DNA from: Silene conica
Lineage: Eukaryota; Streptophyta; Magnoliopsida; Caryophyllales; Caryophyllaceae
Reading direction: 5' to 3'
DNA: 64,000 bases
Assembly (NCBI GenBank): GCA_029255685.2
Contig: CM055314.2
Span: 43,420,772 to 43,484,771 of the forward strand
Program-made: the position numbers and the translations under genes
In this document: positions 12,423 to 24,030 of the stretch, in pieces
Position numbering within the stretch: the first letter of the stretch is position 1
Layout of the letters: each line of letters starts with the position of its first letter
Notes under the pieces: generated by a model
Database searches by the model: none
Seen by the model: the letters and a program-made list of their open reading frames with translations, nothing else
What the model was told of the DNA's origin: nothing

Positions 12423-13452
12423 TGATGCGTATTTGGGGTGATAATCAATAAAGATAATCAACAAAAATACGGATGTTGCAGCGGAATAAAAATACTAATA
12501 AAATAATACAATCTTGAACGAATAAAGAACGAAAAGTAACCAAGAACGATGCAAGAAAGAACGATGGGTGGCCGGTGATGGTGGCCGAATGGTGGTGACG
12601 GCTGACGTGGCACGATGGTGGCCGGTGGCTGTCACGGTGGTGTTTCTTGAACGATGTTCTTTGAAGTTCTCGATTGATGAATCTTGATGACGTAATAAGG
12701 CACAGCACTTAATACTTGAAAGATTTGTGAAACGATTTGATGAACGAATTATGTATGTCGATGGATAGGATAATTGATCAAACTCACACAGATATTCTCT
12801 CAATTATTTTGAAGCTCACACAGATACTTCGGGTTTTAAAGCTCACACAGATACTTTAGGGTTTTTTTGCAAGATAAACTTAACAAGAAAATTTGTTTAT
12901 AATTTGATAATAAGATCAATAAAACAAACAACTAAGGATGCCTATTTATAGTAAGGTCATCCGTCACAAACTAGAATCGAAATAGGAAAACAAAAGAACC
13001 CTACACGGTTCCCAAGTGCTCGGCCAAACCGTGTACTACTATTCTTCTTAGGGTTTCTATTCCTATCCTATGGATTAAAGATAATCCTTATTTAATCTAA
13101 AAGATAAAATAATAAATAAAAGATTAAGTTGTAGTAACAAACCCTAACAACCTAATAACAAACTCATAACTAACTTTGTAACTACCTTGTAACAACCTTA
13201 ACAACCTAGTTGTAACAAACTAGTAACAAACTTAATTAATTAAATATCAAAATAGGAAACAAGAAGGAAAGCCCCTAAACCCTAATCACCTAGGATTTCG
13301 TGCCTCCTCAATTCGCACGCCCCAAGGGTTCAATCCCTTCCCAAGCAATCCTAAGAACGGAAGTTGATCCTATCTTGTAGCTTTGATTAATATGACTCAT
13401 ATCTTTGCTTAATAATATTTCTTGGCATTGAATTAACGATGGTTCCGCATCA
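12423..13452 (-). mobile_element. Solo LTR of the CRM-a family
   Basis: This 1030-bp sequence starts tgatgcgtatttgg and ends ggttccgcatca, closely matching the 1008-bp CRM-a LTRs. The target duplication ccggg flanks it (12418-12422, 13453-13457) and there is no internal region, so it is a solo LTR from LTR-LTR recombination. A TATA-like site reads tatttata at 12943-12950 (minus strand TATAAATA). Confidence 0.95.
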
Positions 13453-13457
13453 CCGGG

Positions 13458-13937
13458 CCACCAAAATATAAGTCTCAAGTCCTTGTGCATCTTCTCTCCG
13501 CCCAGATGAATTGAATACGGTGTCAAGTGAGCCTCATCAAGAACCCTCTTCCTCAAATCTGGCACATCTGGAACATACATCCTACCTCGGAACCTAAGGA
13601 AACCGTCAGCATCAATCACTAAATCTGGAGCAACACCACTTGAAATCTTAGCCTCGAACTTCCGGAAAGCAGCATCTGTAGGCAAACTCTGGCGAATCTC
13701 CCAATATAAGGACGGCTCGACAGTAATAGCAGATAACCAATCAAAACCACTACCAACCATCTCTAATCTCAACTTCCGGAACTCGGAACACAACTCATCG
13801 GGCAACACAAGCATAACACTCATCGAATGAGAAGTCTTGCGGCTAAGCGCATCAGCAACCACATTGGCCTTTCCCTCATGATACAATAACTCAATGTCGT
13901 AATCCTTAACCAACTCTAGCCATCGGCGCTGTCGCAT
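13458..13937 (-). pseudogene. Z RNase H end and integrase N-terminus fragment
   Basis: The minus-strand frame begins MRQRRWLELV at the W boundary and carries [10 protein letters not shown], the end of RNase H, then the integrase N-terminal zinc-binding region with HLTPYSIHLGGEKM and FWWPG. It is cut by the solo LTR, from which the open frame takes about 48 unrelated residues. About eight codons expected between KSLKY (25973 side) and MRQRRW are missing at the W insertion. Confidence 0.85.
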
Positions 13938-14529
13938 TGATACCCGTCGTTGTGGGTGTCAAAGATAAAATTTATAAACCAAACTAAAACTATAGATAGT
14001 GATAGTAAGGGTCGAACCACAGAGAGACAAGGTTAATTATGTTTGCTAATTTTTAATCTATTAAGTAACAAAAGAGAAGGGGTTTGATTGATTGTTGCTA
14101 AGTCTAAAACAAATATAAAATAAAACAAGTAAATAAAGATGAGAATAAACTATGATAAAAGAGATGCTAGGATGTTTGGGTAATAAATAGCTAAGATAAT
14201 ATAAATCCTAAGTCAACATGTATTGCAGTCGCGTAAGGGGTGTAACATATCCTTTAGGTCTATGCTACCTAATAGCTCCTTTCGGCCTATGATATTAGTT
14301 CCTAGGTCTCACAATTATTGGGTGTCAACAATAAGGGTGATTCCTAAATTCTCGGTCACAAAACTTTCAGTCTTAAGTAACCTATCCGTCTTAAGATGCA
14401 AACCAATGCCCTTCCCATATCTCTCAATCTTGGGTAGGTCATTATTAACATCCTACAAGTCTCCTTTTGGTCTCATTGTAGGTTATTATAGTCTACAAAT
14501 AAAAGCGAAACAGAATTCAAACACGAGTC

Positions 14530-14562
14530 GGTCGGCCGACCTACAATGGTGGTCGGTCGACC
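14530..14562. repeat. W palindrome pair 1 (LTR)
   Basis: GGTCGGCCGACC at 14530 and GGTCGGTCGACC at 14551, spaced 21 bp start to start. Confidence 0.9.
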
Positions 14563-15071
14563 TCCTGCCTGCGACATGTTGATTCGAGAATTATACTACC
14601 TATGCATATTTACTCCCTACATCCTAACATATGAAATTAGCTACTCATAACTATTGAAACAATAATAAAAATAGGAATAAACATGGAAATTATAAAGAAC
14701 ATCAATCTAAACATGCAATAATAATAGAGGCTTGGGATTCTAAATTAAACCGGATACTAATGTTTCTAAAATAAGAACAATATTAAAACTGAAATTAAGA
14801 AAGGAATTACCGGAAACAATGGATTAAGGAAGGAAAAGAACAAACTTTATTGAATGCTTGAATGATTGATGATGAACAATATATAAAACTAAAGAAAAGT
14901 GTTTGATGATTATGGAAAGATTAAAACTAAAACTAGATGTGAGATTTGATAAGTAAAACTGAATAATAAACCCTAATCCCGTAATTTAGCTTAAATAGGC
15001 GGAAATTAAAGAGTTTCCTAATGACCTAAACACTTTAATGGGCTTCGCGGAAACTTCTGGGTCAGTGCTGA

Positions 15072-15104
15072 GGTCGGTCGGCCCAATTAGTAGGTCGGTC
15101 GACC
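15072..15104. repeat. W palindrome pair 2 (LTR)
   Basis: GGTCGGTCGGCC at 15072 (one base off the type) and GGTCGGTCGACC at 15093, spaced 21 bp. Confidence 0.9.
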
Positions 15105-16207
15105 CAATTGTCGGGACTGCAGCACGCGTCGATCTTAAAACAGCTGCCATTTCTTCGTTACTTATCGTAATCAAGCGATTCTTGCGGCGTTCGAAAGCTA
15201 AGAGGATAAACTTTCACCTCCAACTGAAATCACTCCATTATCCGCTCTAGAACTCGAGATATATCCATTTGAAACAGGCTGCAACATTGTGGATCGATTC
15301 TTTGCTTATTAAAGCTATCTTCAGGCCTTGAAATGTGCGCTAGGCTTCGTTCCTTCTTGTCCTTAGTCATGAAAAATCCCGAGGGCATAAATTTGGTATA
15401 AAATCATCCCTTTTCCGCATAAATCTGCAAAAGAGCATAAAAATACGAAAGTAGACAATTGTTAGGAAATAAATGCTAAAACATAGTAAATGAGCGACAA
15501 AATGCGTGTAAAAATAGATGTAAAACATCATAAAATAGGCACGCATCAAATTCCCCAAACCAAACCTTGCTTGCCCTCAAGCAAGAAATAGACTCGATCT
15601 TAAACTAATGGAACGATTTCAATCTCAGAGCGAAATTTACATGTAAGCATAAACCAATGCCAAGTACAAAATGAGAAAGCATTCAAATCATGCAAACGAG
15701 TTATAGGGTCGTCAAACTTTGCAAAATTAGAGACTATAGAGACTTTATACCATGGACTATCGCGGTACGCTCGAGACACTCATGAAGCAAAGGGTGAGTA
15801 TATGTAAAAGATAGAAAGAAGTAAATTTGTCATGACACTCACCTAACTACGACCCATGAAAACATGCCTGCAATCTAACATGAACAAAAATTCTACAACT
15901 ATGTAAAACAAACCCATTAAGTGACTTGGATACATGCAATTGGGGTAATGAAGGATATGAGAGGTAAAAGGTAAAAAGTGGTTAAGATGTTTTTGGATAT
16001 GTGGGGTTAGTAGCCAAGCTAGTAAAACCGGTTCCCAACAACAAACTTCACAACTTTTGATATTAAGAAGGTGCTCTTTTGTAGCACAACTCTCACATTA
16101 AATATAAGAAAGGACTCCCAAATATTTTTGAATGAGGTACGGGAGTGATAACACATAAAATAAAGGGAATTTGGAACAATTTTTTTTTCATTCTGATGCT
16201 GTCAATT

Positions 16208-16240
16208 GGTCGATCGACCTATTAAGGGGGTCGGACGACT
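16208..16240. repeat. W palindrome pair 3 (internal)
   Basis: GGTCGATCGACC at 16208 (perfect 12-bp palindrome) and a degraded copy GGTCGGACGACT at 16229, again spaced 21 bp. Confidence 0.85.
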
Positions 16241-17265
16241 GACTTTCTGTGCTTTTTGCTCTTTTTTTTTCGTTTTCGTTTTTCTTTTCTTTCTTTTATT
16301 TTTCTGAATTTTTCTGTTCTTTTTCTTTTCTTTCTTTCTTTTCTCTCTTTGCTCAAGATAGCATACAAACCAAGATGCCTCAAAATAAACCAAAGACCAC
16401 AAATACTAGCTTGGAAGGGTAGGCTGAGTATGGGATGTAGTTTTGGAGGAATAAAAAGGCAATTTTGGCTATGTAAGGCTTATAGGTAAATATGAGAAAA
16501 GGGATCCCAAATGCACGTACCAAGACTCACAAAACGAGGAAGTAAAACAAGTATATAGCAATTCAAGCTCATGTTTATGCATATTGATGTAACATGTTCC
16601 AAGGGGAGTACTACTCACATCCTAGACAATTGGTTTAGAAAAGGAAACCAGGAAATAAGCTCTAAACCTTAGAATGTATGGTAGGTTGCCAAGGTATAAG
16701 TCAAGTCTCAAGATATGCAAGTTAACAAAAACTCGTAGATATGCGGAAGACTCTCATACTAAAACAAGTTGACAAGGCAAGGTAAAGGCATAAACATGTA
16801 GGATAGCTAAATCATCCTTGAAATACTTTCGTTCCGACTCGACCTATATGCTAAAATAAACGTGCATTTTTTTGAAATTTTTGAAATTTTTTTCATTTTT
16901 TTGTATTTTTCTTTTGTATAGGTAGAGAAAATAAAGAAAAGAACAATGCAAGACAGAATTGCAATAAACGTGTGACAAAATGCAATGCATGTGACACGAA
17001 ACCATTCCCCAAACCAACCCGCACAATGTCCCCATTGTGCATTAGCCTAAGTAAAGGTTTCAGAAAATTAAAGAAAAGATGCAAAAAGAAAAAAAACTAA
17101 GGAAAAACTGGAAAGAACTCACTGGATTAATAGGCGTATGAAAAAAAAATCTCCCCAAACCAGCGTAAGCTGGGAGATTTTGGTGGCTAGCAGTGCCACT
17201 CATCAAGTACCCAAGATGGTTGCACGATTTCAAGGAAGAAATGAACAGACTGTGACAGATGGGCA

Positions 17266-17298
17266 GGTCGACCGACCCATGTATTAGGTCGACCGACC
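17266..17298. repeat. W palindrome pair 4 (internal, opposite orientation)
   Basis: GGTCGACCGACC at 17266 and at 17287, spaced 21 bp. Both are the reverse complement of the GGTCGGTCGACC form. Confidence 0.9.
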
Positions 17299-18014
17299 TT
17301 CCTGCAGCACAACGACCTTCTTTTCTTCGGAACCACTTGTGTTAAGCAAGTCATTCTTCCACAAACCTGAAAAATTATCATATACGCGCCCAACAAATGC
17401 GCAAGATCCCAGAACCAAGTATAAAATGTCTCAAAACAAAGCAACAAAAGCAAAAAGAGTCTAAGTCTAAAAACAAGAAAAAAAAAATATAGTCCAACTA
17501 AAACTGAAATAAAACACTGGACTAGCACTACGATTCAGCAGCAAGATACCCCAAAGTAAGGCACTTGGCTAAAAGAGGTCCTTTCAGCAGTATGGACCGC
17601 TACTCTGGGCTTCCAGACAACAGGCCTAGATGGAGGAAGGGTATCTGGTGTCGCATAGGCTATGACACGCTTCTTTACTTTGCTCGGCCTATCTTCTTCA
17701 GCAACTTGCTCCAATTTTGTCTCCCCAGTATCACCAGGATCTCCTATGCCCTCTTTACCATGACCTGCAGCAATAGAAATAATAGGATGGTCCTCCAATT
17801 TTCTCTTAAGCTCAAGGTCCTTGACGATCTCCAAGATTTTTCCGAACTGATGTTCCAATTTTAGCTTCTCCAAATGATCCGGATAAGGGGCTGCAATGCT
17901 TGTCGCAGAATCAGCAATCTTTGGCTCTTTTAACTTCGGAATCTCCGTCGAGTCATTGATGAGAGACGAGTGAGGTAGCTCAGGAGGCGACTCCATAGTC
18001 TGTTCAGGTATCAT

Positions 18015-18047
18015 GGTCGGTCGACCTGGTATAGCGGTCGATCGACC
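18015..18047. repeat. W palindrome pair 5 (in gag-side frame)
   Basis: GGTCGGTCGACC at 18015 and GGTCGATCGACC at 18036, spaced 21 bp. It encodes GRSTAIPGRPT on the minus strand. Confidence 0.9.
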
Positions 18048-18107
18048 AGGCTCTGTATCATCGAAAATTTTCTGTTCTGCAGAAACTGATCTCACGTCAG
18101 GTGTTGA

Positions 18108-18140
18108 GGTCGGTCGACCTGTAGTAGTGGTCGGTCGACC
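18108..18140. repeat. W palindrome pair 6 (in gag-side frame)
   Basis: GGTCGGTCGACC at 18108 and 18129, spaced 21 bp. It encodes GRPTTTTGRPT on the minus strand. Confidence 0.9.
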
Positions 18141-18743
18141 TCCGGACCTGTGCACGGGATCAATTTCTTCGTCCTAAACTTCAGCAGAATCATCCTCTGG
18201 GGTTGGTCCCTCATAAGCTTTCTCAAGTTCTTCGGAACGGGCGTTATTGGATGTTTCAAGTGTGGCAACATGACTTATTTCAATACTTGTTTTCAGCGAA
18301 TTCCCACGTGAATTTCCATTTTCAGTTCTATGAACCGCCAACTCCTCAATAAAATCCCAACCCTTGTCATAAGCTACATTATGAAATCCACCGTTTGTAA
18401 GGATGGCTCTGTAGTCATCACACAAAGAGTTATAGAATTGCTTGCAAAGGTACCACTCCTCAAAGCCGTGGTGAGGAACGGATCGAACCAACTTCTTAAA
18501 ACGGGCCCACGCTTCATGAAATTCCTCATCAGATCCTTGCCGGAACATAAAAATTTGAACTCTCATAGCATTGGTTTTCGCTGGCGAAATGTACTGTTTG
18601 CAAAAAGCTAATACCAGAGATGTCCAATCTGTAACTCTAGCCGCTACCCTATCAAGGTAGCGAATCCATTGACGCGCAGAATCTTTCAAGGAGAAAAGAA
18701 ACAACGTCTCCTTAACCTCATCTTGCGCTACTCCAGCCGGTAC

Positions 18744-19751
18744 TGATGCGTATTTGGGGTGATAATCAATAAAGATAATCAACAAAAATACGGATGTTGC
18801 AGCGGAATAAAAATACTAAAGAAATATTACAATCTTGAACGAATAAAGAACGAAAAAGTAACCAAGAAAGATGAAAACGGATGAATGGTGGCACGGTGGT
18901 GATGACGTGGCAGCACGGCAGGGCTGACGTGGCACGGTGGTGGTGTTTCTTGGACGTTCTTGATGAATCTTGGATGAATCTTGATGACGTAATAAGGCAC
19001 AGCACTTAATACTTGAAAGATTTGTGAAACGATTTGATGAATGAATTATGTATGTCGATGGATAGGAATAATTGATCAAACTCACACAGATATTCTCTCA
19101 ATTATTTTGAAGCTCACACAGATACTTCGGGTTTTAAAGCTCACACAGATACTTTAGATTTGTAAGTAAAACTTAACAAAAAGGTTTTTAATTTATCACC
19201 TGAATGAATAAAACAACAACTAAGGATGCCTATTTATAGTAAGGTCATCCGTCACAAACTAGAATCGAAATAGAAAAGAAATAAGAAACTCCTACACGGT
19301 TTCCAAAGCTTCGACCCGCCGTGTACTCTACTTCCTTTAGGGTTTCTATTTCTATCTTATGGATTAAAATAATCCTTATTAAATCTAAAAGATAAAATAA
19401 CAAATAAAAGATTAAGTTGTAGTAACAAACCCTAACAACTTAATAACAAACTCATAACTAACTAATAACTAACCTTGTAACCACCTTGTAACAACCTTAA
19501 CAACCTAGTTGTAACAAACTAGTAACAAACTTAATTAATTAAATAACAAACTAGGAAACAAGAAGGAAAGTCCCCAAAACCCTAATCGTCTAGGGTTTCG
19601 TGCCCCTCAATCCGCACGCCCCAAGGGTTCGATCCCTTCCCAAGCAATCCTAAGAACGGAAGTTGATCCTATCTTGTAACTTTGATTAATATGGCTCATA
19701 TCTTTGCTTAATAATATTTCTTGGGATTGAATTAACGATGGTTCCGCATCA
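18744..19751 (-). repeat. CRM-a 3' LTR
   Basis: 1008 bp, from tgatgcgtatttgg to ggttccgcatca. Its inner end encodes the last roughly 48 residues of the pol frame. A TATA-like site lies at 19231-19238 (minus strand TATAAATA). Confidence 0.95.
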
Positions 19752-22700
19752 TTCTCTCCCTCTTTTTGAGAATTGGCCTCCAAGTCTGTGTCATCTAGAT
19801 AAGGAGATAAATCACCCACATTGAATGTGGCACTTACACCCCCATACTCACTTGGTAATTCGACTTTGTAGGCATTTGATCCATAGCATTCAAGAATTTT
19901 GAACGGTCCATCCGCGCGAGGCATAAGCTTGTTCTTCCTCTTAGATGTTAATCGCTCCTTCCTCAAGTGTAACCATACAAGATCACCTTCCTTAAACACC
20001 GGTTGCCTTCTATGTTTATTTGCTTTCTCTTTATATTTAGCATTGGCCTTTTCTATTTGAGCTTTAACTTGTTCACACATCCTCATGAAGGTGGCTTGTC
20101 TCTCCTTTGCCTCAAAACTAATAACTTCTTTCTTTGGGATAGGTACAAGATCAATAGGTAAATACGGATTCATCCCATAGACGATTTCGAATGGTGCACG
20201 CCCCGTGGTGGCCGAAGGAGTACGATTGTATGCAAATTCCGCATGAGCTAACTTGATATCCCAATCCTTGGTACTCTTACTCACTAACCCACGCAATAAG
20301 CTTCCGAGCGTTCTATTCGTGACCTCGGTCTGGCCGTCCGTTTGCGGATGGTGGGAGGTGCTAAATAGAAGTTTAGTACCAACTAATCTCCATAAGGTCT
20401 TCCAAAAATAGCTAAGAAATTTAACATCCCGATCCGACACAATGGTAAGTGGTATTCCATGTAATCGAACAACTTCCTTATAATAAAGATCGGCTACCTT
20501 TGTTGCATCATCCGTCTTATGACCCGGTATAAAGTGTGCCATCTTAGAAAAACGATCTACTACAACCATAATAGAATCTTTACCGCGTTGAGTACGTGGT
20601 AATCCCAAAATAAAATCCATACTAACCTCATTCCATGGCTGAACCGGTACGGGTAGAGGTGTATATAGCCCCTTGTTGAATGTACTCTTTGACCTTTGAC
20701 AAATTACACACTTGCCAATAATATCTTGAACATCTTTACTCATCTTAGGCCAATAAAAGTGTTCTCCTAACATCTCATTTGTCTTCTGAATGCCGAAGTG
20801 ACCGGCTATAGCGCCTCCGTGCGCCTCTCTTACAAGTAACTCTCTCATCGATCCCTTAGGAATGCACAAACGGTTTCCCTTGAATAAGTATCCGTCTTGC
20901 GTGGTGTATAATCCCTCCGGATTCAAGAATTCTTTTGAAAAATCGGGATCCTCCTTGTATAGTTCTTTAATATGTTCAAAACCAAGAATCCTTGCATCTA
21001 ATTCAATCAACAAAGAATGTCTCCTTGACAACGCATCTGCTACTATGTTTGAACTACCTGTCTTATACTTTGAAGAGAACGTAAAAGATTGTAGGAACTC
21101 AACCCACTTAGCATGCCTTGGATTTAATTTTTGTTGTCCATGAATATGTTTTAGGGCTTCATGATCCGAATGTAATATAAAAGGTCTAGGACGTAAATAA
21201 TGTGCCCAATGATCCAAAGCTCTCACAATCGCATAGAACTCCTTATCATAGGTGGAATAGTTTAACCTAGCACCGTTCAACTTCTCACTGAAATAGGCAA
21301 TTGGACGTTTTTCTTGTACCAACACTGCGCCGATTCCTACCCCACTTGCATCGCATTCAACTTCGAACAATTTACTAAAATCTGGTAAGGCAAGTACGGG
21401 ATTCGAACAAAGTTTCTTTTTTATCTCCTCAAACGCCTTTTGGGCGTGTGATGTCCATACGAACTCTCCCTTTTTTGTTAACTCCGTAATAGGGGCCATG
21501 ATAGAACTAAATCCTTGAATAAACCGCCTATAAAACGATGCTAAACCATGAAAACTACGTACCTCCGTGGTTGTTTTAGGAATAGGCCAAGCTTGTATTG
21601 CTTCAACCTTTGATGGATCCATGCTCACTCCTCTTTCACCCACGATGTACCCCAAAAAGACCACGCTCGCTACCATGAACGTGCACTTCTCTAGCTTCCC
21701 ATATAATTTTTGCTTTCTAAGCATCTCAAATACTGCTCTTAGATGTGTCTTGTGTTCTTCTTTACTTTGGCTATACACAAGAATATCATCTAGATAAACA
21801 ACCACAAATTTATTTAAGAAAGGTCTTAATACCTCATTCATTAGCCTCATGAACGAACTAGGAGCGTTGCACAACCCAAACGGCATCACGAGCCATTCGT
21901 ACAACCCTTGCTTCGTTTTAAAAGCTGTCTTCCATTCATCTCCTTCCCTAACCCTCATTTGATGATAACCACTTCTTAGATCTAGTTTAGAAAATACCTT
22001 TGATCCTGCGAGTTCGTCGAGCATATCATCTAACCTTGGTATAGGAAATCGGTATTTAATTGTGATGTTGTTGACGGCGCGGCTGTCAATGCACATCCTC
22101 CAAGTTCCTTCCTTCTTCGGTACCAACAAGGCTGGTACGGCACATGGACTTAGGCTTTCTTGCACATAACCTCTATCCATCAATTCTTGGACTTGTCTTT
22201 GTAATTCTTTTGCCTCTTCCGGATTACAACGATAAGCGGGTTTATTAGGTAACGCTGCTCCTGGAATAAGATCGATTTGGTGCTCTATCCCTCGTAGTGG
22301 TGGTAGTCCGTCGGGTAGCTCTTCCGGAAACACATCCTTGAACTCCTCCAATAAACTCCGCACCTCACGCCGACCCTCTTCCTCGCCACTCTCACGGCCT
22401 CCTACGTCCCTCACTACCATCATGAACGTTGGTTCTCCGTTGGTGATCGCCTCTTCTACCTCTTTCCCCTCTATCATCATCTCTTCTATGTTTTTCTTTG
22501 GTTCACTCTTTTTCTTTGGAACCCACGGTTGGAGATCAAATATTGTTTTTCCTTGAGGTACGCTATAAACATTGGTTCTTCCGTTGTGTTTCACCTTTCG
22601 ATCAAATTGCCATGGTCTTCCCAATAGAATATGACTAGCACTCATAGGCACAATATCGCACCATATCTCATCTTCATACGGACCAATCTTGAATGGAACT

Positions 22701-22948
22701 AGAACTTGTTGATTTACGTTGATCCCTTCTTCCCCATCAAGCCAATATAGTTTATAAGGTTGTTTTTTATCAATCTTGGGTAGTTGTAGTTTCTCAACCG
22801 CCTCTACGGACAATAGATTTGTACAAGAACCGCTATCAATAATCATAGTACACACCTTATTCTTTATCTTGCACTTTGTACGGAAAATTCTCTCCCTTTG
22901 GTCATGGATCTCTTCGTTGGCCTCTATATGTAGATTTCTCAACACCAT
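19607..22948 (-). CDS. CRM-a polyprotein: protease, RT, RNase H, integrase (no Gag)
   Basis: An intact frame of about 1113 codons from MVLRNLHIE; upstream in-frame codons lie in the PBS and LTR and are unlikely to be used. Order: aspartic protease (IIDSGSCTNLLS, about residues 35-46), reverse transcriptase (CIDSRAVNN to [15 protein letters not shown] active site), RNase H (VECDASGVG; ends VVADALSRR), integrase zinc-binding HHCC region (HFYWPK, CVICQRSKS), DDE core ([26 protein letters not shown]) and a C-terminal region (AYKVELPSEYGG, FNVGDLSPY). The last roughly 48 residues are encoded inside the 3' LTR. No gag or nucleocapsid knuckle exists, although CRM-c has about 370 codons of it before protease. 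Capsid would have to come in trans. Confidence 0.93.
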   Translation of the reverse strand: MVLRNLHIEANEEIHDQRERIFRTKCKIKNKVCTMIIDSGSCTNLLSVEAVEKLQLPKIDKKQPYKLYWLDGEEGINVNQQVLVPFKIGPYEDEIWCDIVPMSASHILLGRPWQFDRKVKHNGRTNVYSVPQGKTIFDLQPWVPKKKSEPKKNIEEMMIEGKEVEEAITNGEPTFMMVVRDVGGRESGEEEGRREVRSLLEEFKDVFPEELPDGLPPLRGIEHQIDLIPGAALPNKPAYRCNPEEAKELQRQVQELMDRGYVQESLSPCAVPALLVPKKEGTWRMCIDSRAVNNITIKYRFPIPRLDDMLDELAGSKVFSKLDLRSGYHQMRVREGDEWKTAFKTKQGLYEWLVMPFGLCNAPSSFMRLMNEVLRPFLNKFVVVYLDDILVYSQSKEEHKTHLRAVFEMLRKQKLYGKLEKCTFMVASVVFLGYIVGERGVSMDPSKVEAIQAWPIPKTTTEVRSFHGLASFYRRFIQGFSSIMAPITELTKKGEFVWTSHAQKAFEEIKKKLCSNPVLALPDFSKLFEVECDASGVGIGAVLVQEKRPIAYFSEKLNGARLNYSTYDKEFYAIVRALDHWAHYLRPRPFILHSDHEALKHIHGQQKLNPRHAKWVEFLQSFTFSSKYKTGSSNIVADALSRRHSLLIELDARILGFEHIKELYKEDPDFSKEFLNPEGLYTTQDGYLFKGNRLCIPKGSMRELLVREAHGGAIAGHFGIQKTNEMLGEHFYWPKMSKDVQDIIGKCVICQRSKSTFNKGLYTPLPVPVQPWNEVSMDFILGLPRTQRGKDSIMVVVDRFSKMAHFIPGHKTDDATKVADLYYKEVVRLHGIPLTIVSDRDVKFLSYFWKTLWRLVGTKLLFSTSHHPQTDGQTEVTNRTLGSLLRGLVSKSTKDWDIKLAHAEFAYNRTPSATTGRAPFEIVYGMNPYLPIDLVPIPKKEVISFEAKERQATFMRMCEQVKAQIEKANAKYKEKANKHRRQPVFKEGDLVWLHLRKERLTSKRKNKLMPRADGPFKILECYGSNAYKVELPSEYGGVSATFNVGDLSPYLDDTDLEANSQKEGENDAEPSLIQSQEILLSKDMSHINQSYKIGSTSVLRIAWEGIEPLGRAD

Positions 22949-23017
22949 TGTGATAATAACTTCCCAAGAACTGGTGTAATAAAAATTAGACCAAGAGCCG
23001 AAGCTCTGATACCAATT

Positions 23018-24025
23018 TGATGCGTATTTGGGGTGATAATCAATAAAGATAATCAACAAAAATACGGATGTTGCAGCGGAATAAAAATACTAAAGAAATA
23101 TTACAATCTTGAACGAATAAAGAACGAAAAAGTAACCAAGAAAGATGAAAACGGATGAATGGTGGCACGGTGGTGATGACGTGGCAGCACGGCAGGGCTG
23201 ACGTGGCACGGTGGTGGTGTTTCTTGGACGTTCTTGATGAATCTTGGATGAATCTTGATGACGTAATAAGGCACAGCACTTAATACTTGAAAGATTTGTG
23301 AAACGATTTGATGAATGAATTATGTATGTCGATGGATAGGAATAATTGATCAAACTCACACAGATATTCTCTCAATTATTTTGAAGCTCACACAGATACT
23401 TCGGGTTTTAAAGCTCACACAGATACTTTAGATTTGTAAGTAAAACTTAACAAAAAGGTTTTTAATTTATCACCTGAATGAATAAAACAACAACTAAGGA
23501 TGCCTATTTATAGTAAGGTCATCCGTCACAAACTAGAATCGAAATAGAAAAGAAATAAGAAACTCCTACACGGTTTCCAAAGCTTCGACCCGCCGTGTAC
23601 TCTACTTCCTTTAGGGTTTCTATTTCTATCTTATGGATTAAAATAATCCTTATTAAATCTAAAAGATAAAATAACAAATAAAAGATTAAGTTGTAGTAAC
23701 AAACCCTAACAACTTAATAACAAACTCATAACTAACTAATAACTAACCTTGTAACCACCTTGTAACAACCTTAACAACCTAGTTGTAACAAACTAGTAAC
23801 AAACTTAATTAATTAAATAACAAACTAGGAAACAAGAAGGAAAGTCCCCAAAACCCTAATCGTCTAGGGTTTCGTGCCCCTCAATCCGCACGCCCCAAGG
23901 GTTCGATCCCTTCCCAAGCAATCCTAAGAACGGAAGTTGATCCTATCTTGTAACTTTGATTAATATGGCTCATATCTTTGCTTAATAATATTTCTTGGGA
24001 TTGAATTAACGATGGTTCCGCATCA
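23018..24025 (-). repeat. CRM-a 5' LTR
   Basis: A 1008-bp sister of 18744-19751. A TATA-like site lies at 23505-23512 on the minus strand. The leader begins with the PBS at 23015 going down. Confidence 0.95.
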
Positions 24026-24030
24026 GGTAC

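Larger units (their letters stand above)
13938..15548 (-). repeat. W 3' LTR
   Basis: This 1611-bp LTR starts tgatacccgtcgttg and ends cacgcatca, followed by the PPT complement aattccccaaaccaaacc (15549 on). Compared with the right LTR it has point differences and a 17-bp insertion near 14250. It holds two palindrome pairs. Confidence 0.92.
15549..17534 (-). other. W 3' internal non-coding region
   Basis: This is about 2 kb between gag and the 3' LTR. It starts with the PPT complement and holds pyrimidine/purine-skewed runs (about 16190-16350 and 16860-16920), a second PPT-like ctccccaaacc (about 17151) and palindrome pairs at 16208 and 17266. Open frames here are low-complexity; no pol domain is recognisable. 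Confidence 0.7.
17535..18738 (-). pseudogene. W Gag, main part (with internal stop)
   Basis: After CRM-a the gag frame continues with a retrotransposon gag domain of Athila type: ETLFLFSLKDSARQWI, then EEFHEAWARFKKLV and CKQFYNSL (about 18720-18410). This domain builds the particle. The frame meets a TAG at about 18174-18176, then runs on in the same frame to 17535 through a low-complexity segment with repeated GRPT units and a charged, possibly coiled-coil stretch (HLEKLKLEHQFGKILEI). The GRP units are encoded by the palindrome pairs at 18015 and 18108. No zinc knuckle or protease follows. The stop may be a mutation or the true end of gag. Confidence 0.7.
18744..24025 (-). mobile_element. 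CRM-a, gag-less Ty3/gypsy element with intact pol
   Basis: CRM-a is 5282 bp with two 1008-bp LTRs (18744-19751, 23018-24025) and the target duplication ggtac (18739-18743, 24026-24030). It is inserted in W gag. The PBS complement gctctgatacca lies at 23004-23015. The internal region has only one long frame, protease to integrase, starting about 60 bp after the PBS with no gag. The LTRs are equal in length and I saw no differences in the stretches I compared, so insertion is very recent. Assignment to the CRM chromovirus clade rests on the TGATG LTR start and the pol frame running into the 3' LTR, both features I recall for that clade. Confidence 0.92.

Noticed and set aside
13308..13937. A 209-codon frame as a novel fusion protein
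   Set aside because: It joins Z coding sequence (down to 13458) with the LTR-encoded tail of the solo LTR by chance of phase.
16202..16402. Lysine-rich small protein in W
   Set aside because: It is translated from a purine/pyrimidine-skewed low-complexity run.
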